Shown here: piece by piece, positions 48,166 to 60,400 of the stretch
Layout of the letters: each line of letters opens with the position of its first letter
Position numbering within the stretch: the stretch's first letter is position 1
Position numbers and translations under genes: made by a program
Notes under the pieces: generated by a model
Database searches by the model: none
The model's input: the letters and a program-made list of their open reading frames with translations, nothing else
What the model was told of the DNA's origin: nothing
Assembly (NCBI GenBank): GCA_935421135.1
Contig: OW285195.1
Coordinates: 14,150,158-14,214,157 of the forward strand
From: Bugulina stolonifera
Taxonomy: Eukaryota; Bryozoa; Gymnolaemata; Cheilostomatida; Bugulidae
DNA: 64,000 bases
Reading direction: 5' to 3'

Positions 48166-48484
48166 TATTTATGGTTTCAAAAGATTATTTCATAATTCAT
48201 GCAATAGTATGTAATAGGAAACATATTATAATATAGTAGTCTATTAGCTGTTCATTTTTACATTTTCCTTTCTATGCAGTCAAAAGCACCATGTACTTGC
48301 TCTAAATATTCCAATGCCTAATGCTAGTCAATCTTATAAACTTTCACCTGATTATAATTCAGGTTTTTGTTTAAATAAAGGTCACCTAACGGTCAAATGT
48401 AAGCGAACAGTAAATCATAGCTTTTTCTATAATTTTGATTCACTCGCACCATAGGAGAAAGTTGCTAAGAGTGATGACAGTCAC

Positions 48485-48680
48485 TGAGTCAGAGTGGTAC
48501 AGTTGGTAGAATGCTCGGCTCTCAATCAATAGTCTGTGGGTTCAACTCCTAACTGTGTCAGTGCTGACAAAAAGGGCATCTGCAAGCTTACTGCATTGCT
48601 AAGTCTTTACACTGTTTTTATACATCTATTGATGAGCTAACAAATAGCACATGGGAATAACACATTGTACTTTTAAGGGT
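48485..48680 (+). mobile_element. tRNA-derived SINE(s)
   Basis: TGGTACAGTTGG at 48495-48506 (A box-like) and GGGTTCAACTCC at 48538-48549 (B box-like) mark a tRNA-like head. A second A-box-like GTGGCGCAGTTGATAGA follows near 48690, suggesting two SINE pieces side by side. Confidence 0.5.
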
Positions 48681-49611
48681 GCCAGAGTGGCGCAGTTGAT
48701 AGAACTTTCAGCTTTTAAAAAAAGAGGCTGCATGCTCTATAGGTATAGAGGGCTGATTTATTTTGCGAAATTCAAATAGTTTGACAGGGATTTGTGTTTT
48801 CAGAGGCAGAATCTTTGGCTCTGCTCTACTTCACTTGTTCACAACACAACAGTTCGTTGACATAATTATCAATCATCAAAGTGCCACAGCAAAGTGAATG
48901 AATTAATTACTACAGAGTACTACTTGCTGCACATGTGCTTCTCAGTCATATTATAGGCCTACTTGGAATTATATCCAGAATTAGCATATAACATCAGGGT
49001 GAATAAAGACTGAACAAATACATGTTACAAATTTTATAATAGAATGGAATAATAATTTAATTGCTGTTTCAGTAGATTGGGCAGCTGCCTCATGCTAAAG
49101 AGATGCTACACTGTACTTTCTAACATCATGGATCAGACTAGAACCCAGGCTCACTGGGAACCCCATGGACACCCCCTTCCAACCAATATTTTGATATCAT
49201 AGCCTCCTTGAAAATTTATAGATAAAGCTTAGAGTGTGTTTCAAACAGTTATAATTGGGGCCTCCACAACCGAGCTTTCACTTTTGCATTGAAAACTTAG
49301 TCTACAGCTTTATTAAACTATTTTCTCATAGTTATGTATTTTTACAGTCAAAATTAGGCTTCTAGGGCAGTTTTAGACTGTGATCCAAATGCTAAACTAT
49401 ACCATCACTGGGCACCGCCCCTTTCCAACAAATATTTTGAAATCATAGCCTCCTTGAAAATTTGCTGAGGCTTTTACAAATAAAGCCTAAAGTCCCCTAG
49501 CCTGTGTTTCAAGCTTACAGTACCCATTTACAACTATTCATTCCATTTCGTGGAACTTAGTATATATTATATAATATTGTAGGGCTTTATTCAATTTACT
49601 GTTGTTATACC

Positions 49612-50048
49612 CAGGCAGGTTGGAGTGCATGGAAGAAGATTACAGGGGTAGTGTGTGATAGGAAGGTGCCAGATTGAGTCAAAGGGGAGCTGTATATGAC
49701 CATGGTGACCAATGCTGCATGGAGTGGAGACAGTAGCAATGATAAAAGCACAAGAGGAGAAATTACAAGTGGCGGAGATGAGAATGCTGAGATGGTCATT
49801 GGGACTAACAAAAATTGACCGAATAAGAAACTTTGGTGAAGAGTACGTGGGAAAAGAATAAGACAACTGGAGGTAGGAAAGCAAAAGAGAGGGTGCCCCA
49901 TAAGAAGATGGAAAGACTGTTTGAAAGATGATATAGCAACAGCAGGACTGGTAGAAGAAGATACACAAGACAGGATTAGATGGAGACAACTGATCCGCAA
50001 TGGCGACCCCCACCTGATGAGAAAAGCCAGAAGAAGAAGAAGACTGTA
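49612..50048 (+). pseudogene. Decayed non-LTR retrotransposon tail (RT C-terminus)
   Basis: Broken plus-strand frames resemble the C-terminal part of LINE reverse transcriptases: MLRWSLGLTKIDRIRN, then RRWKDCLKDDI, then RWRQLIRNGDPHL and an Arg/Lys-rich end. Frames shift between the pieces and contain stops, and the 5' part is missing, as is typical of 5'-truncated LINE copies. The long minus-strand frames here are shadows. I recognise the pattern from many animal LINE proteins but cannot assign a clade with certainty. Confidence 0.7.
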
Positions 50049-50763
50049 GTTATGCCCAAGCCTGGGTAGATTTACAGCAGTAGTTTCCATGTATACTCTA
50101 TCACCATTATAATGTTGAATCACCTGGCTATGATTTTTTGCTCAAATAAATAGTTTTATTGTCCATGTCCATGAAGTACTATTCAGAGTGGTAAAGGGAA
50201 ATTTCAAAAATGTCAGTTAGAAACAGGATGATTGGAAAACGTTCGTTTAGAAAACACCCATTACGGAACTGTGTAGATTGCATTTAGAACACAACTCACC
50301 AATAAAGAGTTATTTTATTTTTTACCATTCTACAAGTTAGTGGTAGTAAAAATCAAAAATGCACACAGAGTACTGCTTGCTGCATACATGTTTCTCAGTA
50401 ACTTACTACTCACTTGCTTAGATAGGGGATTGCTATATATCAGGTAGATCTCTATGTAAAATTATTTTTCTTTTATTAAAAATTAGTACTCATGGTATGT
50501 AGTAGCATATTACATGTATATTGTTATAAAGATAAATTAAACCTTTTATCGCTCACCCTTGTTTATTCAGCATTTTGTAGTAAAAGAAAACATTGCGTGA
50601 GAAAGACAACAATACCGCTTATAGAACTGCTAGATCATATTTTGTCAGTAAAATATTCATCATGTGAAAAAATAGCTGATATTGGGTGCACAAATAGTCT
50701 GCTGAAAAAAAGCTGCTGGTTTGTTTTGTACATATCTTTCTCTCAACTTGACTGTTCCTTCTT

Positions 50764-51085
50764 CGGTCCCGCTATATGGTACTACTGTACTGGTCCCGCT
50801 ATTTGGTGCTGCTGTATTGATCCCAATATATGGTACTACTGGTACTGGTCCCGCTATTTGGTGCTGCTGCATTGGTCCCAATATAATATGGTGCTGCTGT
50901 ACTGGCCCCAATTGAATATATGGTGCTGCTGTACTGGTCCCGCTATATGGTGCTGCTGTTTGCTGTATAGGTCCCAATATATGGTGCTGCTGTACTAGTG
51001 CCGCTATTTGGTGCTGCTGTGTTGGTCTCGCTATACAGTGCTGCTGTATTGGTCCCGCTATATGGTGCTGCTGTACTGGTCCCTC
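50764..51085. repeat. 27-bp minisatellite, about 12 copies
   Basis: Units of about 27 bp, of the form GGTCCCGCTATATGGTGCTG plus CTGTACT, with a variant reading GGTCCCAATATATGG. Several reading frames stay open on both strands because 27 is divisible by three; they encode only the repeat. Confidence 0.85.
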
Positions 51086-53490
51086 TCTTTGAGCTCTGCA
51101 AACCTGTTGTTAAACGAGAAACAACTTTAGTATCAAAACACACAGTGGCTCACTAACAGTATAAACAGTATTTATACTAAACTAAATAGTGATTCTTTCA
51201 ATTTCCAATTTTAAAATGAGAGAAGGAGTTGGAATTATCCTCTCTCATGAACTCACTGGTTTCTATGGATACAATGGAATCAAAGTAGGAAAACTCTGTT
51301 CACATGTAACCAAACTCAAATCTTACAGTATTCTCTACAGTTATACACATATGAAGAAAACCAACGATTCCAACGATGCTTATTTGTAAGTCATGGTGTA
51401 ACAGTGGAAGCCAGGCTTGCCAAGTTCCACTGATGAAAATCAAGGAGATTCAGCATTTAGGTGGAGGTGTCCATTTTGTGTGGTGTACCAAAATTTGAGT
51501 TCAAAATCAGGGAGTCTCCTGCGGAAGCAGGGAGTCTCCTGTGGAATCAGAGAGACTTGGTAAGCCTGGACAGGAAGCTAGATGCACCATTACCTGTTTC
51601 TAGAGCTGGTCAAGTCTCTAAGGCTACAAATAGATTCAATCACCAAATAAGTTGAGTATCATCTGCCTCTGGAAGTTATGAACAATTATAATTTTAGAAG
51701 AATAAACATTAGCAAGAGTAGAGGAGTTGTCTTTTCATCATTCAGAGATAAGAAAATTTTATGAACTAGAAGATGATAATTATTCTGATCTACTGATCTC
51801 CAACATACAATTTGTAGATTCCTGACCACACAAGCAAACATATAAGCATAGGAAAATATGCTGCAATGCACGTGAAAGTTGTATCTAGTATTTGAATAAA
51901 TCTTACCTAATAACATTAGTACTAGTGTCACTAACAATTATAGCTACTAATAGCATACTTGTACCTCAGGCTAATGTGGGCGTTGTTAACAAATCTACAT
52001 ATCTGCATCAGTTTCCACAGAAAACACCTCTCACAGCAGCAGATAACTCCCAATGCTCATAATTCTACATCAACTTGTTTATATTTAAATGTACTGTTCC
52101 AGTCTATATGAAGGAGAATAAATTGTTGTTGTTAATTATACATTATTGATATTAAAATGTTTTACATACTTGAAGTCTAATAAAATGAACATGAATGAAC
52201 AATATAATAAGAGTGTATTTTCATAGTAATACTTTACCCTTTATCAACTTCATCCTGATGTGTACTAAATTGTCAATAAGTACAACTGAACTACTCCCCA
52301 AGCACATTAACTATGAAAAAAGTTATATTATTGTACAATGTACTTTGTATGTATAAAAGCTGGAAAAAGCTATAAGCAGGTAGCTAGTGTATACTCCGTA
52401 AAACATGTTGTGTGGGCCGTTTATGCTACATACATGTACATATACCACTTACTGCAGTCAAACAGAAAAACATTTCCTGTAATTTTATAGCCAAATAAAG
52501 TTGTATCTATGAACCAGAGCTCCATGGTCTCTCATCGTGTAGACAACTCCTGTTAGTTGAATGAATTGACATGAACAGATAGCACAGTATTACTGCAGTA
52601 CATGTGCATGTTTTTTACTAACAGATAGAAAAGTGTAATAGTTTTGGGTGATGCCAGAAAGCAATTTAACTTATAAAAGATGTGTATGTAAAGAACTATA
52701 ACAGTCTACATGACCAGAAGTAAGATGATCAGCAGACACCCAGAACCAACCACTGGTAGAACTATAATGTCAGCACAGTCTGTAGTTTTACATAATTAAA
52801 TATATACAGCACTTATTAGTCACTCTTAATTTTAGATGTGAGACCTATAACCTGTCGAGCTGGCAGCCATTGTGTGGCTGATGATGCAGATTGATTAGGG
52901 TCTTGAAAACTATCAGCAGAGAAATATAAACTAAACAAGACTGATACAGGATAAGTTTATGAAACAGAATGAAGCCAAAAAATTACATGTAGATGACTAA
53001 AGCTTTGTAGTAGCTATACTATTCAAATACTATGAATATTTAAGATAACATAATATAAAGGTAAGACAACTCCGTACAGCTACAGAGGTAACAGATTGTT
53101 AGTCCAACATACACATGTAAACATATACATGCACACAAGTAATCAAATATACATGTAGATATAATATAATTACATTATGTTAGGGTGTGCATAGCACAGG
53201 TAGTAGCATATCTTTTGTATTCTATATACATTGTATATTGTATATACGAGTATAATACAAATGCAGTGTATATACTCTTATAATATTTACAATGCATATA
53301 TCTTGGTCACAGGAATTCACTTACACTTTTTACACAATTTTCAAAGCTGAAAGAAACTGTTGTATTCTCACTTCTTGCCTTATCTAATTTAAATTAAAAA
53401 AAATATTGAGTATTCAGTAAGTAGCTGTGAAAACCAATTATGCCAATAATAGACAATATCCTGCACAGGATATTGGGGTCAATACTGCTT
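51086..53490. other. Intergenic spacer, no supported gene
   Basis: AT-rich sequence. A short exon-like stretch at about 52835-52892 (acceptor-like TTTTAG, then Cys-containing frame ending TGA) could belong to the neighbouring decayed gene, but support is weak. Confidence 0.35.
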
Positions 53491-53493
53491 AAT

Positions 53494-53605
53494 ACAAGCA
53501 CTATATATCAGTGTCAGTGAAAGTGTCAAGCACTATATATCAGTGTCAGTGAAAGTGTCAAGCACTATATATCAGTGTCAGTGAAAGTGCCAAGTACTAT
53601 ATATC
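53494..53605. repeat. 32-bp tandem repeat, about 3.5 copies
   Basis: Three nearly identical units of AGCACTATATATCAGTGTCA plus GTGAAAGTGTCA, and a partial fourth. It directly precedes the decayed beta-propeller exon. Confidence 0.85.
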
Positions 53606-53644
53606 AGAATGGAAACGTCGATGGGCATAGGCTGAGCGCTCTTC

Positions 53645-54826
53645 TCGATTACCTTTGATCTCTACTCCAACTCCATCTACCTGGTAGACAGACAAAGTAA
53701 CAGCATAAAGAGCATTGATTTAGATACAGGCATGCTCAAAACCGTTTACTCTTATGGTGTAAGTGGATTACGCAGTATGAGCATGGGGTCTCTCAATGCC
53801 GACTCTATCTTTGTTGGCACAGAAACAGGCCTCTTTCGTTTCTCACCAACAGGTGCCTACAAGTTAACCACCAATTTGTCCAGAACAAGCTTTGACCTCA
53901 AGGGTGTGGTGTCCCTAAATTCCAGATTTCATATTGTCACAAATTCTGAAAGCAATTCTATTAAATAGTTTGATGATGGACTAGATGTAATGCCAACGAT
54001 TTGTACAAAGAACCAGATGTTCAATTCTTCTAGTCATATATTTAACTGTTCTTTAATCGATAAACCAACATCTATCATCGCAGATAAACAGAATGTATTC
54101 TTTGGAACACAAACACGCCTAGAAATACAAATACAAAAGCTGAGAGGTATGTAAATATCAAATTTAATGTAGATTGTATAAAGCCTTGAAAACATTGTAA
54201 TTACCAGTAGTTCATATAATGTTGAATAATTCAACAGAAAACCATACGAGTAGAATGATAATTTTTGATTTGAGATTATTGAAGGTATACTACTTGTACA
54301 CACTTTATTCTACAGTTGCCTGTTCAAGTGTAGACGTCTATGACTGGGGAACGTGTGACAGAGCTGAAGGAGTTGGTAGACAGAAGTCTCTTAGTAGATG
54401 ATCTTGTGGGATGGAGAACCTGCTGGACCCAGACAGATGGTAACATTACTGTGATTTGATCCACTGTACCCTGTATATGTGAGAACACATGATGATCTAT
54501 ACCTACAAGTAGTATAGTCGGTGTTGTTTGTGCAGATCTTCGCTGACTATATTGCTCCTGTATATCCTTATTATCAAAGTGTTCATCTGTTCTACACTTT
54601 GTTGTAGGTTTGTATATTAAGGTGAAAGGACAGTGCAATGTAGGATATGTCTTAGAGAGTGTACAGAGCAGTGTATACTTTGCTTCAAGATGCTCTGCTC
54701 ACCCTTCCTGTTCTGGATACGTGTTCATAAATAGGGAGTGTAGGCTAGCTCCTGGTATACAGGCGTTTAGTGATTGCTTTATGAAGGATAGAATAGAATA
54801 TGAGTTTAAAATTACTTGCAAGACTT
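53645..54826 (+). pseudogene. Decayed gene fragment: beta-propeller, TSP1-like and PAN-like exons
   Basis: Three exon-like blocks on the plus strand. About 53645-54146 resembles blades of a six-bladed beta-propeller (NSIYLVDRQSNSIKSIDLDT, DSIFVGTETGLFRF) and is interrupted by in-frame TAG at 53966-53968, after which the similarity continues (DDGLDVMP). 54316-54439 resembles a thrombospondin type-1 repeat (DWGTCDRAEGVGRQ) and has in-frame TGA at 54399-54401. 54608 to about 54826 has PAN-like cysteine spacing (CSAHPSCSGYVF, NRECRLAP). The phase from the second to the third block does not join cleanly. A hAT element sits just behind. Together this indicates a dead copy of an extracellular or receptor gene; a genuine multi-exon gene with unusual splicing is less likely. 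Confidence 0.55.
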
Positions 54827-54850
54827 TGTTATTATCATTATACACTACAG

Positions 54851-56132
54851 CAGGGATGCCCAAACTTTTTGGTGGAAAGGGACAAATTCTAAAAGCGGAT
54901 CAGAGCAAGGGACACTTAGGCCTATAATTTTTGCTGCTGCATTTATTGCGATTATTAAATGGGCAGTTTTATTATGATACAAAATGAGTTATTTTATAGT
55001 TAAGTCTATAACACGCAAAATTTTGGCTTTGCTTTAACCAAAGTATAACAGCTATAGTTATCTACTTTTGAAGTACACTAAAACAGAATAAAGGTAGAAA
55101 CAGACTAGCGAATTCTGTGCTGTTAGTCGCCGCGAAATGACGGTGGGGCGACAGGCCGTCACAAAATTGAGCGAAAACGCTCAGTTTGCCAAATATCAAG
55201 CATGTTTAATATTTTATGTTTCACTTTCAAGAACGCTGACTTCGGATTGGTCAGCAAAGTTTTTACTGACTCCATTTCATTCCACACTTTCGGCTGCAAC
55301 CTAAAATTCAAAATTGAATCGCTGTTATAATGTTATGTGCACGTAGGAGACAAATATAAGAATAATTTTCTGCCTTGGCATACATGCTCTTACTCGAAAA
55401 TGCGTTCATGAAGGAAACATTGCTAGTGTCCGCTGTTCAGTGGAAAAAAGTCGTCACGCTGGCAAAGAGTGGTGGAAATGTGGCAAAAAATATTCGCTAG
55501 TCTGATTCAGCATTGAGATTAAACAAAAATTTGCCAGCAAATTAAATGAAAACTGTAATGAATATTCTATGCATGTTACATGATTCACTTGTGAACACAT
55601 TTATTAGTGGGTGACATGGAATTGTCTTTTCTTTTGTATCATTATAAAGTCTATGTCTCTTTTAGTAACTGCCGGGTATGTTTGTCAGCCAGTCTTGTCC
55701 AATTTTTGCATTTGGTACAGTTCAGATGACTGAACAAACTCTCATACGATAATTGGTTACCAAAGAGTGTCATCAGTTTGACAGCAATTTTAGATAAGTT
55801 GGGGTAGCTGCACTTTCCACTTTACTGTGTCTTCACCTCTTGGCACTGTGGTTAGGTCAATCAGGCCATCAATTTTCTGTAGGTTTTAAATCTTTGACAA
55901 AAAATCTGCTTCTATGTTAACTATAAATATTTAGGGATTTTCATATATTAATATATATTAACATGGATGAGATTGTGATATATTTTTGATTGTAATTTGA
56001 GCAGTGTAATTGCTTTCACTGCTCAGCCACAAAAAGACATGTTTGCTTGTAAAATTTGTGAAGTGATGAAGGGACACCAAAATCCATGCAAAGGGACACC
56101 GTGTCCCTTAGGGGCACATTTGGGCATCCCTG
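54851..56132. mobile_element. Non-autonomous hAT-type DNA transposon, copy 2
   Basis: 1282 bp with the same CAGGGATGCCCAAA/TTTGGGCATCCCTG termini as 12103-13165. The 8-bp target duplication CACTACAG is perfect at 54843-54850 and 56133-56140. Internal sequence aligns with copy 1 but has extra stretches (for example about 54930-55075), so copy 1 is the shorter derivative. No transposase frame. Confidence 0.92.
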
Positions 56133-56140
56133 CACTACAG

Positions 56141-57424
56141 TAATATTTACATATTTAGAGTAATATGTAATTATACTATATACATGTATGTTGTAATGAT
56201 ATAAATTTGCTTATCGGCTCAGAAATTTTACATGTACATGTATGTTTCCACAGGATGTTGATGTCGGTCAGAATAGTAGGCCTTTGGTAATGTGGTCACA
56301 TCTATGACCATACAAGATAAGACAGTTTACACAGCACAATATTGCATGTACTTAAATGCCGACCTGTTGAAGGAGGAGGGGAAATAACTCTGATTAGCCT
56401 ACGGTGTAGATTTTTTAAAAAAAGTATTTTCAAATCACATGGAGTCTTTGAGAGTTCGGACTTTAGATGGTGTTTGAATTAGAATGGACTCCTCTGTTTT
56501 GGTTACTGTCGGACCATTTAGTCTTTCTATTCAACAGACCGTAGAAACTCGAGCTTGTATGAGAGACAGATGAGTTAGAGACAAAGGTAGCATATAGGTA
56601 GCACAAGGTAGCAGTAGACATGGGTGAGGCGAGGACGCCCATCTTATATGCCACTATCTGCCTACAATGAACACACGGATAAATAGTTCCTGTGAATATA
56701 AGCATTGGAAGGATACAAACCTTCAAAGGTAAGACAACTCCAAGGTCTCCAAGTACGTTAGAAGCCCAGCCACCACATAAAATATTAGTATGAATTATAT
56801 GTGTGTGACAGTTTGCAAGAACAATTATCACCTCTGTCAATGGGTCGTCACATGCTACTTTGTACTGAGCGGCCTGTCTTATCTTATATAGTCACTGATC
56901 ACAAGAAGCTTTTTACGTGTAGATTTTTTCAGATACATGTTGTCATATACATTGTATGTAAATGTCTATGTGAATTTGTGTATTTTAAAGTTAACTTATG
57001 AGACATAAAGCAAATTGGGCAAAATTTGGCAGGACAGGGTGTTATCATTGAGTGAATCATCTTCCCTTTTACCATCTTTGCATTATTTGTCAAGGACAGT
57101 CAAGGAGAACGGCAAAGGACCATAACTTCAGCTTACCCTCTATGCATATATGCATACCTTATTTTTCACAGAGCTTTCGGCTAAATTCAATAGTTATCAA
57201 GCTAAGCAAGTCAACAAGCAAATAAAACTAGTTTAGATTTTCATTACTGTATTGAAATCCAAAATATTGGAATATGAATCACATGCAACATTGCAGAATT
57301 CTTCAGGTTTTTTGCTGGTTAATGAAAATATTTTTCAATGAGCTGCTTCTGAAAGCACATGCATCCATTTAATAGAAGTATCAATACCAGTTCAGATGTG
57401 TATCAGAACTGGACCAGAGCTCTT
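56141..57424. other. Spacer between decayed gene and inverted astacin-family gene
   Basis: No supported exon on either strand. A CTCCAAGGTCTCC stretch near 56740 and several TACATGTA palindromes are present. Confidence 0.4.
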
Positions 57425-60400
57425 TTATGCAGCGCACTTTTTCACCGTCACAGAGTCAATGTTGACAAACCAGCGGTCAGCGTAGTCACCAGGGTGTTCT
57501 TCAGCATCTAACTCAATCTAAATAAATAGATAATGATTTATTCTAGTAAATATTGTTATAATGAAGTATACAGTCACAAGGTGTCTACTGTACTACATGT
57601 ATTTGCTATAATATTGTAATGGTCAGGACATTTTACCTATACAACCTCAGCTCACTTGATGGACCTTATAGCACCTTAAGAACCTAGTAGTTGCCACAGC
57701 TCTACTTGTCTAGTCTCGGACATTCTGCACTTAATTACCTGTTAACTCATACCCACATAGTTATGCATGTTTTGACCATACATTTGTAATTACATACCAC
57801 TTATATACTTAATAATGTGCATTACTGAGCAATTATGTCCATTTTATACCCATGTAAAGAGGGCTGACCTCTCAGATATGCCTGATATTGATTTAGTACA
57901 TGTATTAGATGATTTTAAGCATCTTTTGTAGAACCCGACTTATTTTGGGTGGGTTGGCCATCGGGCTTCCGGCCGCCATGTTGTTGCACAATTTCCGGAC
58001 AACACTACATCGTCTTTTTACGACACTATGTCGGCCTTTTTACCGGAACTTCCCCCGAAAGTTCTTATACTATATAAAGCACATTATTTTTATGTTTGTT
58101 GTCTAAGTTCATGCTTGGATCTCAATAAAGACACATCTATCCTTATATACAGAGACTTTCACCTTGTAGATATAAGTTGTTCCAGTTGCAAAGGTCTTCA
58201 ACCTTGCCTCCCGAACCACCTTCTAAGTCGGATCACTCTTTTTCTCAGTATAGTAAACAAGCATCGACTCGAGACCATATGGGCCGTCTTGAGTAGTTAT
58301 TTGACTACTAGTATCTGTTAATCTTTCATGTAATGAGAAGGCCTAGCACCACTCATAGGCTCTTCATTTTGGACACGGGAGTCGTCTTAGGACGACAGCA
58401 CTGCCCCCCAAAAACCATTACAATATGCTAGTGCATGAGTGTAATAATACTTATTGCATGTAGATGTACTCTCAGGAGAATGCCAGCCCAAAATATTCTT
58501 CTATTGCTGCTAGCTACTAGCAGCTGCTAGCTACCAAGACACTTTCTAAGGAAGAGCGTGCAACATAAATTTCAATGTTTACAGGATAAACACAGCTGTA
58601 TCTACACTTACCCTAAGCGTTTCTGATGGAAAAACTTCAATTTTGTCATTCAAGTTCAAGTATCTAGTCAGAGGTCTAAAACACAAATTGAAATGTACAC
58701 AATCATAATAGCAGGTGTTTGCAGGTGTATTAAGTTGTCTAAACATATAACACCAAAGTCCATCCCTGTAGTAATTTATGAATGTGCGACTGTTCGAAAA
58801 AGACAGTTCGAAACAGGATGTTTCGAAAGTGGACAGTTCAACACCGGACAGTTCGAAACGCCTAACCCTAAACCCCAACCACCATATTTCAACTAATTTT
58901 TATTTTTGATATTATCTTCTGTATTTAATTAATTGAATTAATGATGAATAATAAGACGGGACTTTTTTCTTTCTGTTGACTGCTTATATTTTGATGTACG
59001 TCCATACATCATCATCAGAGGAATTCCTCTGATGATGATGTATGGATATGCATCGAAATAAAAGGAGTCAACAAAAATATAGAAATGCATCTTGTCTTCT
59101 TATTCATGCATCTTACTTGCACCAACATTTTCTAATTAAATTAATTAATTAAAATTAATTATCTGCAAGTTGTGTTCTTCTAAATGTAATCTACACAGTT
59201 TTGAACTGTCTTGTTTCAAACTGTCCAGTCGTGAAACCTCCTGTTTCAAACTGTTTTTTTCGAAATATCCCTTTACCGTAGTTTACAACCTGGTTTTATC
59301 TGATTTAAACAATTACCAGTCATAACATGACATAGACTCGAGATAGGAAGTTTGTGCATGCACGAACGGAACAAGTAATACCTAGTTCAGCTTACACTAA
59401 TAGCAAAAGTAAAATATCTATGCTTATGATATTTGCCACCTCCAATTGGTTTTGAAATATTGGCTAGTGGTTGGAATGTTCTCCAAAAAATTAGTTCAAC
59501 AGAAACTTCTGCTGTCCAATTTCTGTGTGAAAATTAAAGGCATCCTCTGTTTACTTCCACTGTAGTTAAAGTATGCTCTAATTTTGGGGTGCCGGTGGTC
59601 AAGGTACAACCCTAGATTTTACCTAACTAGGGACACTTGTCACCACTTTTCACCACTTGTCACCACTTGCCACCACTTGTCAACATAAACAAAAATATTG
59701 GTTCCCATCTTGATAACTAATCGTACCAGGCTTCAAATCAACACTGACACTAGTTTTGCTATACATGTACTTACGCAGTGGTTGCCACAGAGTGAAAAGG
59801 ATACCAGGTGCCATTGCCAATTATAGAGCTGCTGTAGTAAAAGGTAATCCTAGCGTGAGATAGCTGGTATCTCATCTTTATGCATAAATGGCTTGGACCA
59901 GTAAACGCTGGCATGGAGAGTATAGCCCTTCCATCACCCTGTATGAATTACATAGAGTAGTTATACGTAACCTTTCATGGTCTTAACTCACTAGTAGCAA
60001 AGTGTCAGAGTAGAGACTTAGTTGTAAAAATAAACTTAATTGAAAGTGCATTTTTGTTTTGTGATGTTTGTATTAAAGCTGTTTTAAAATTTTGCATGTT
60101 TTAGATAAAATACATGTACATGTAGGTAAATAATAGTTAGTAGGGGCATAATACCTGGAATGTGCAACTGTTCAAAAAAGACGGTTCGAAACTGGACATT
60201 TCGAAAGTGGACAATTCAACACCGAACAGTTCGAAAAGCTTAACCCCAAAATCCAACCACCAAATTTCAACTAATTTTTATTTTTAACATTATTGTTTTA
60301 CTAATTAATTAAAATTAATTATCTGTAAGTTGTGCTCTTCTAAATGTAACCTACACAGTTTCGAACTGTCCAGTTGTGAAGCATCCTGTTTCGAACTGTC

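Larger units (their letters stand above)
39500..48200 (+). repeat. Segmental duplication, copy 2 (holds astacin gene B)
   Basis: Direct duplicate of about 27.7-37.35 kb, in the same orientation and about 12 kb downstream. It is enlarged upstream of the gene by the solo LTR at 40428-41214 and shorter in intron 7. Boundaries are approximate. Confidence 0.8.

Noticed and set aside
49591..50123. Two minus-strand frames of 140 and 172 codons
   Set aside because: They are antisense to the LINE RT remnant; the Ser/Leu/Pro-rich content is what the opposite strand of a Lys/Arg/Gly-rich sequence gives.
50492..51143. Frames rich in Gly-Thr-Ser-Thr-Ala-Ala-Pro or Trp-Cys-Cys on both strands
   Set aside because: Encoded by the 27-bp minisatellite; no gene structure around it.
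52835..52892. Small Cys-containing exon ending in TGA
   Set aside because: It has an acceptor-like TTTTAG and reads ITCRAGSHCVADDAD, but no partner exon with matching phase was found.
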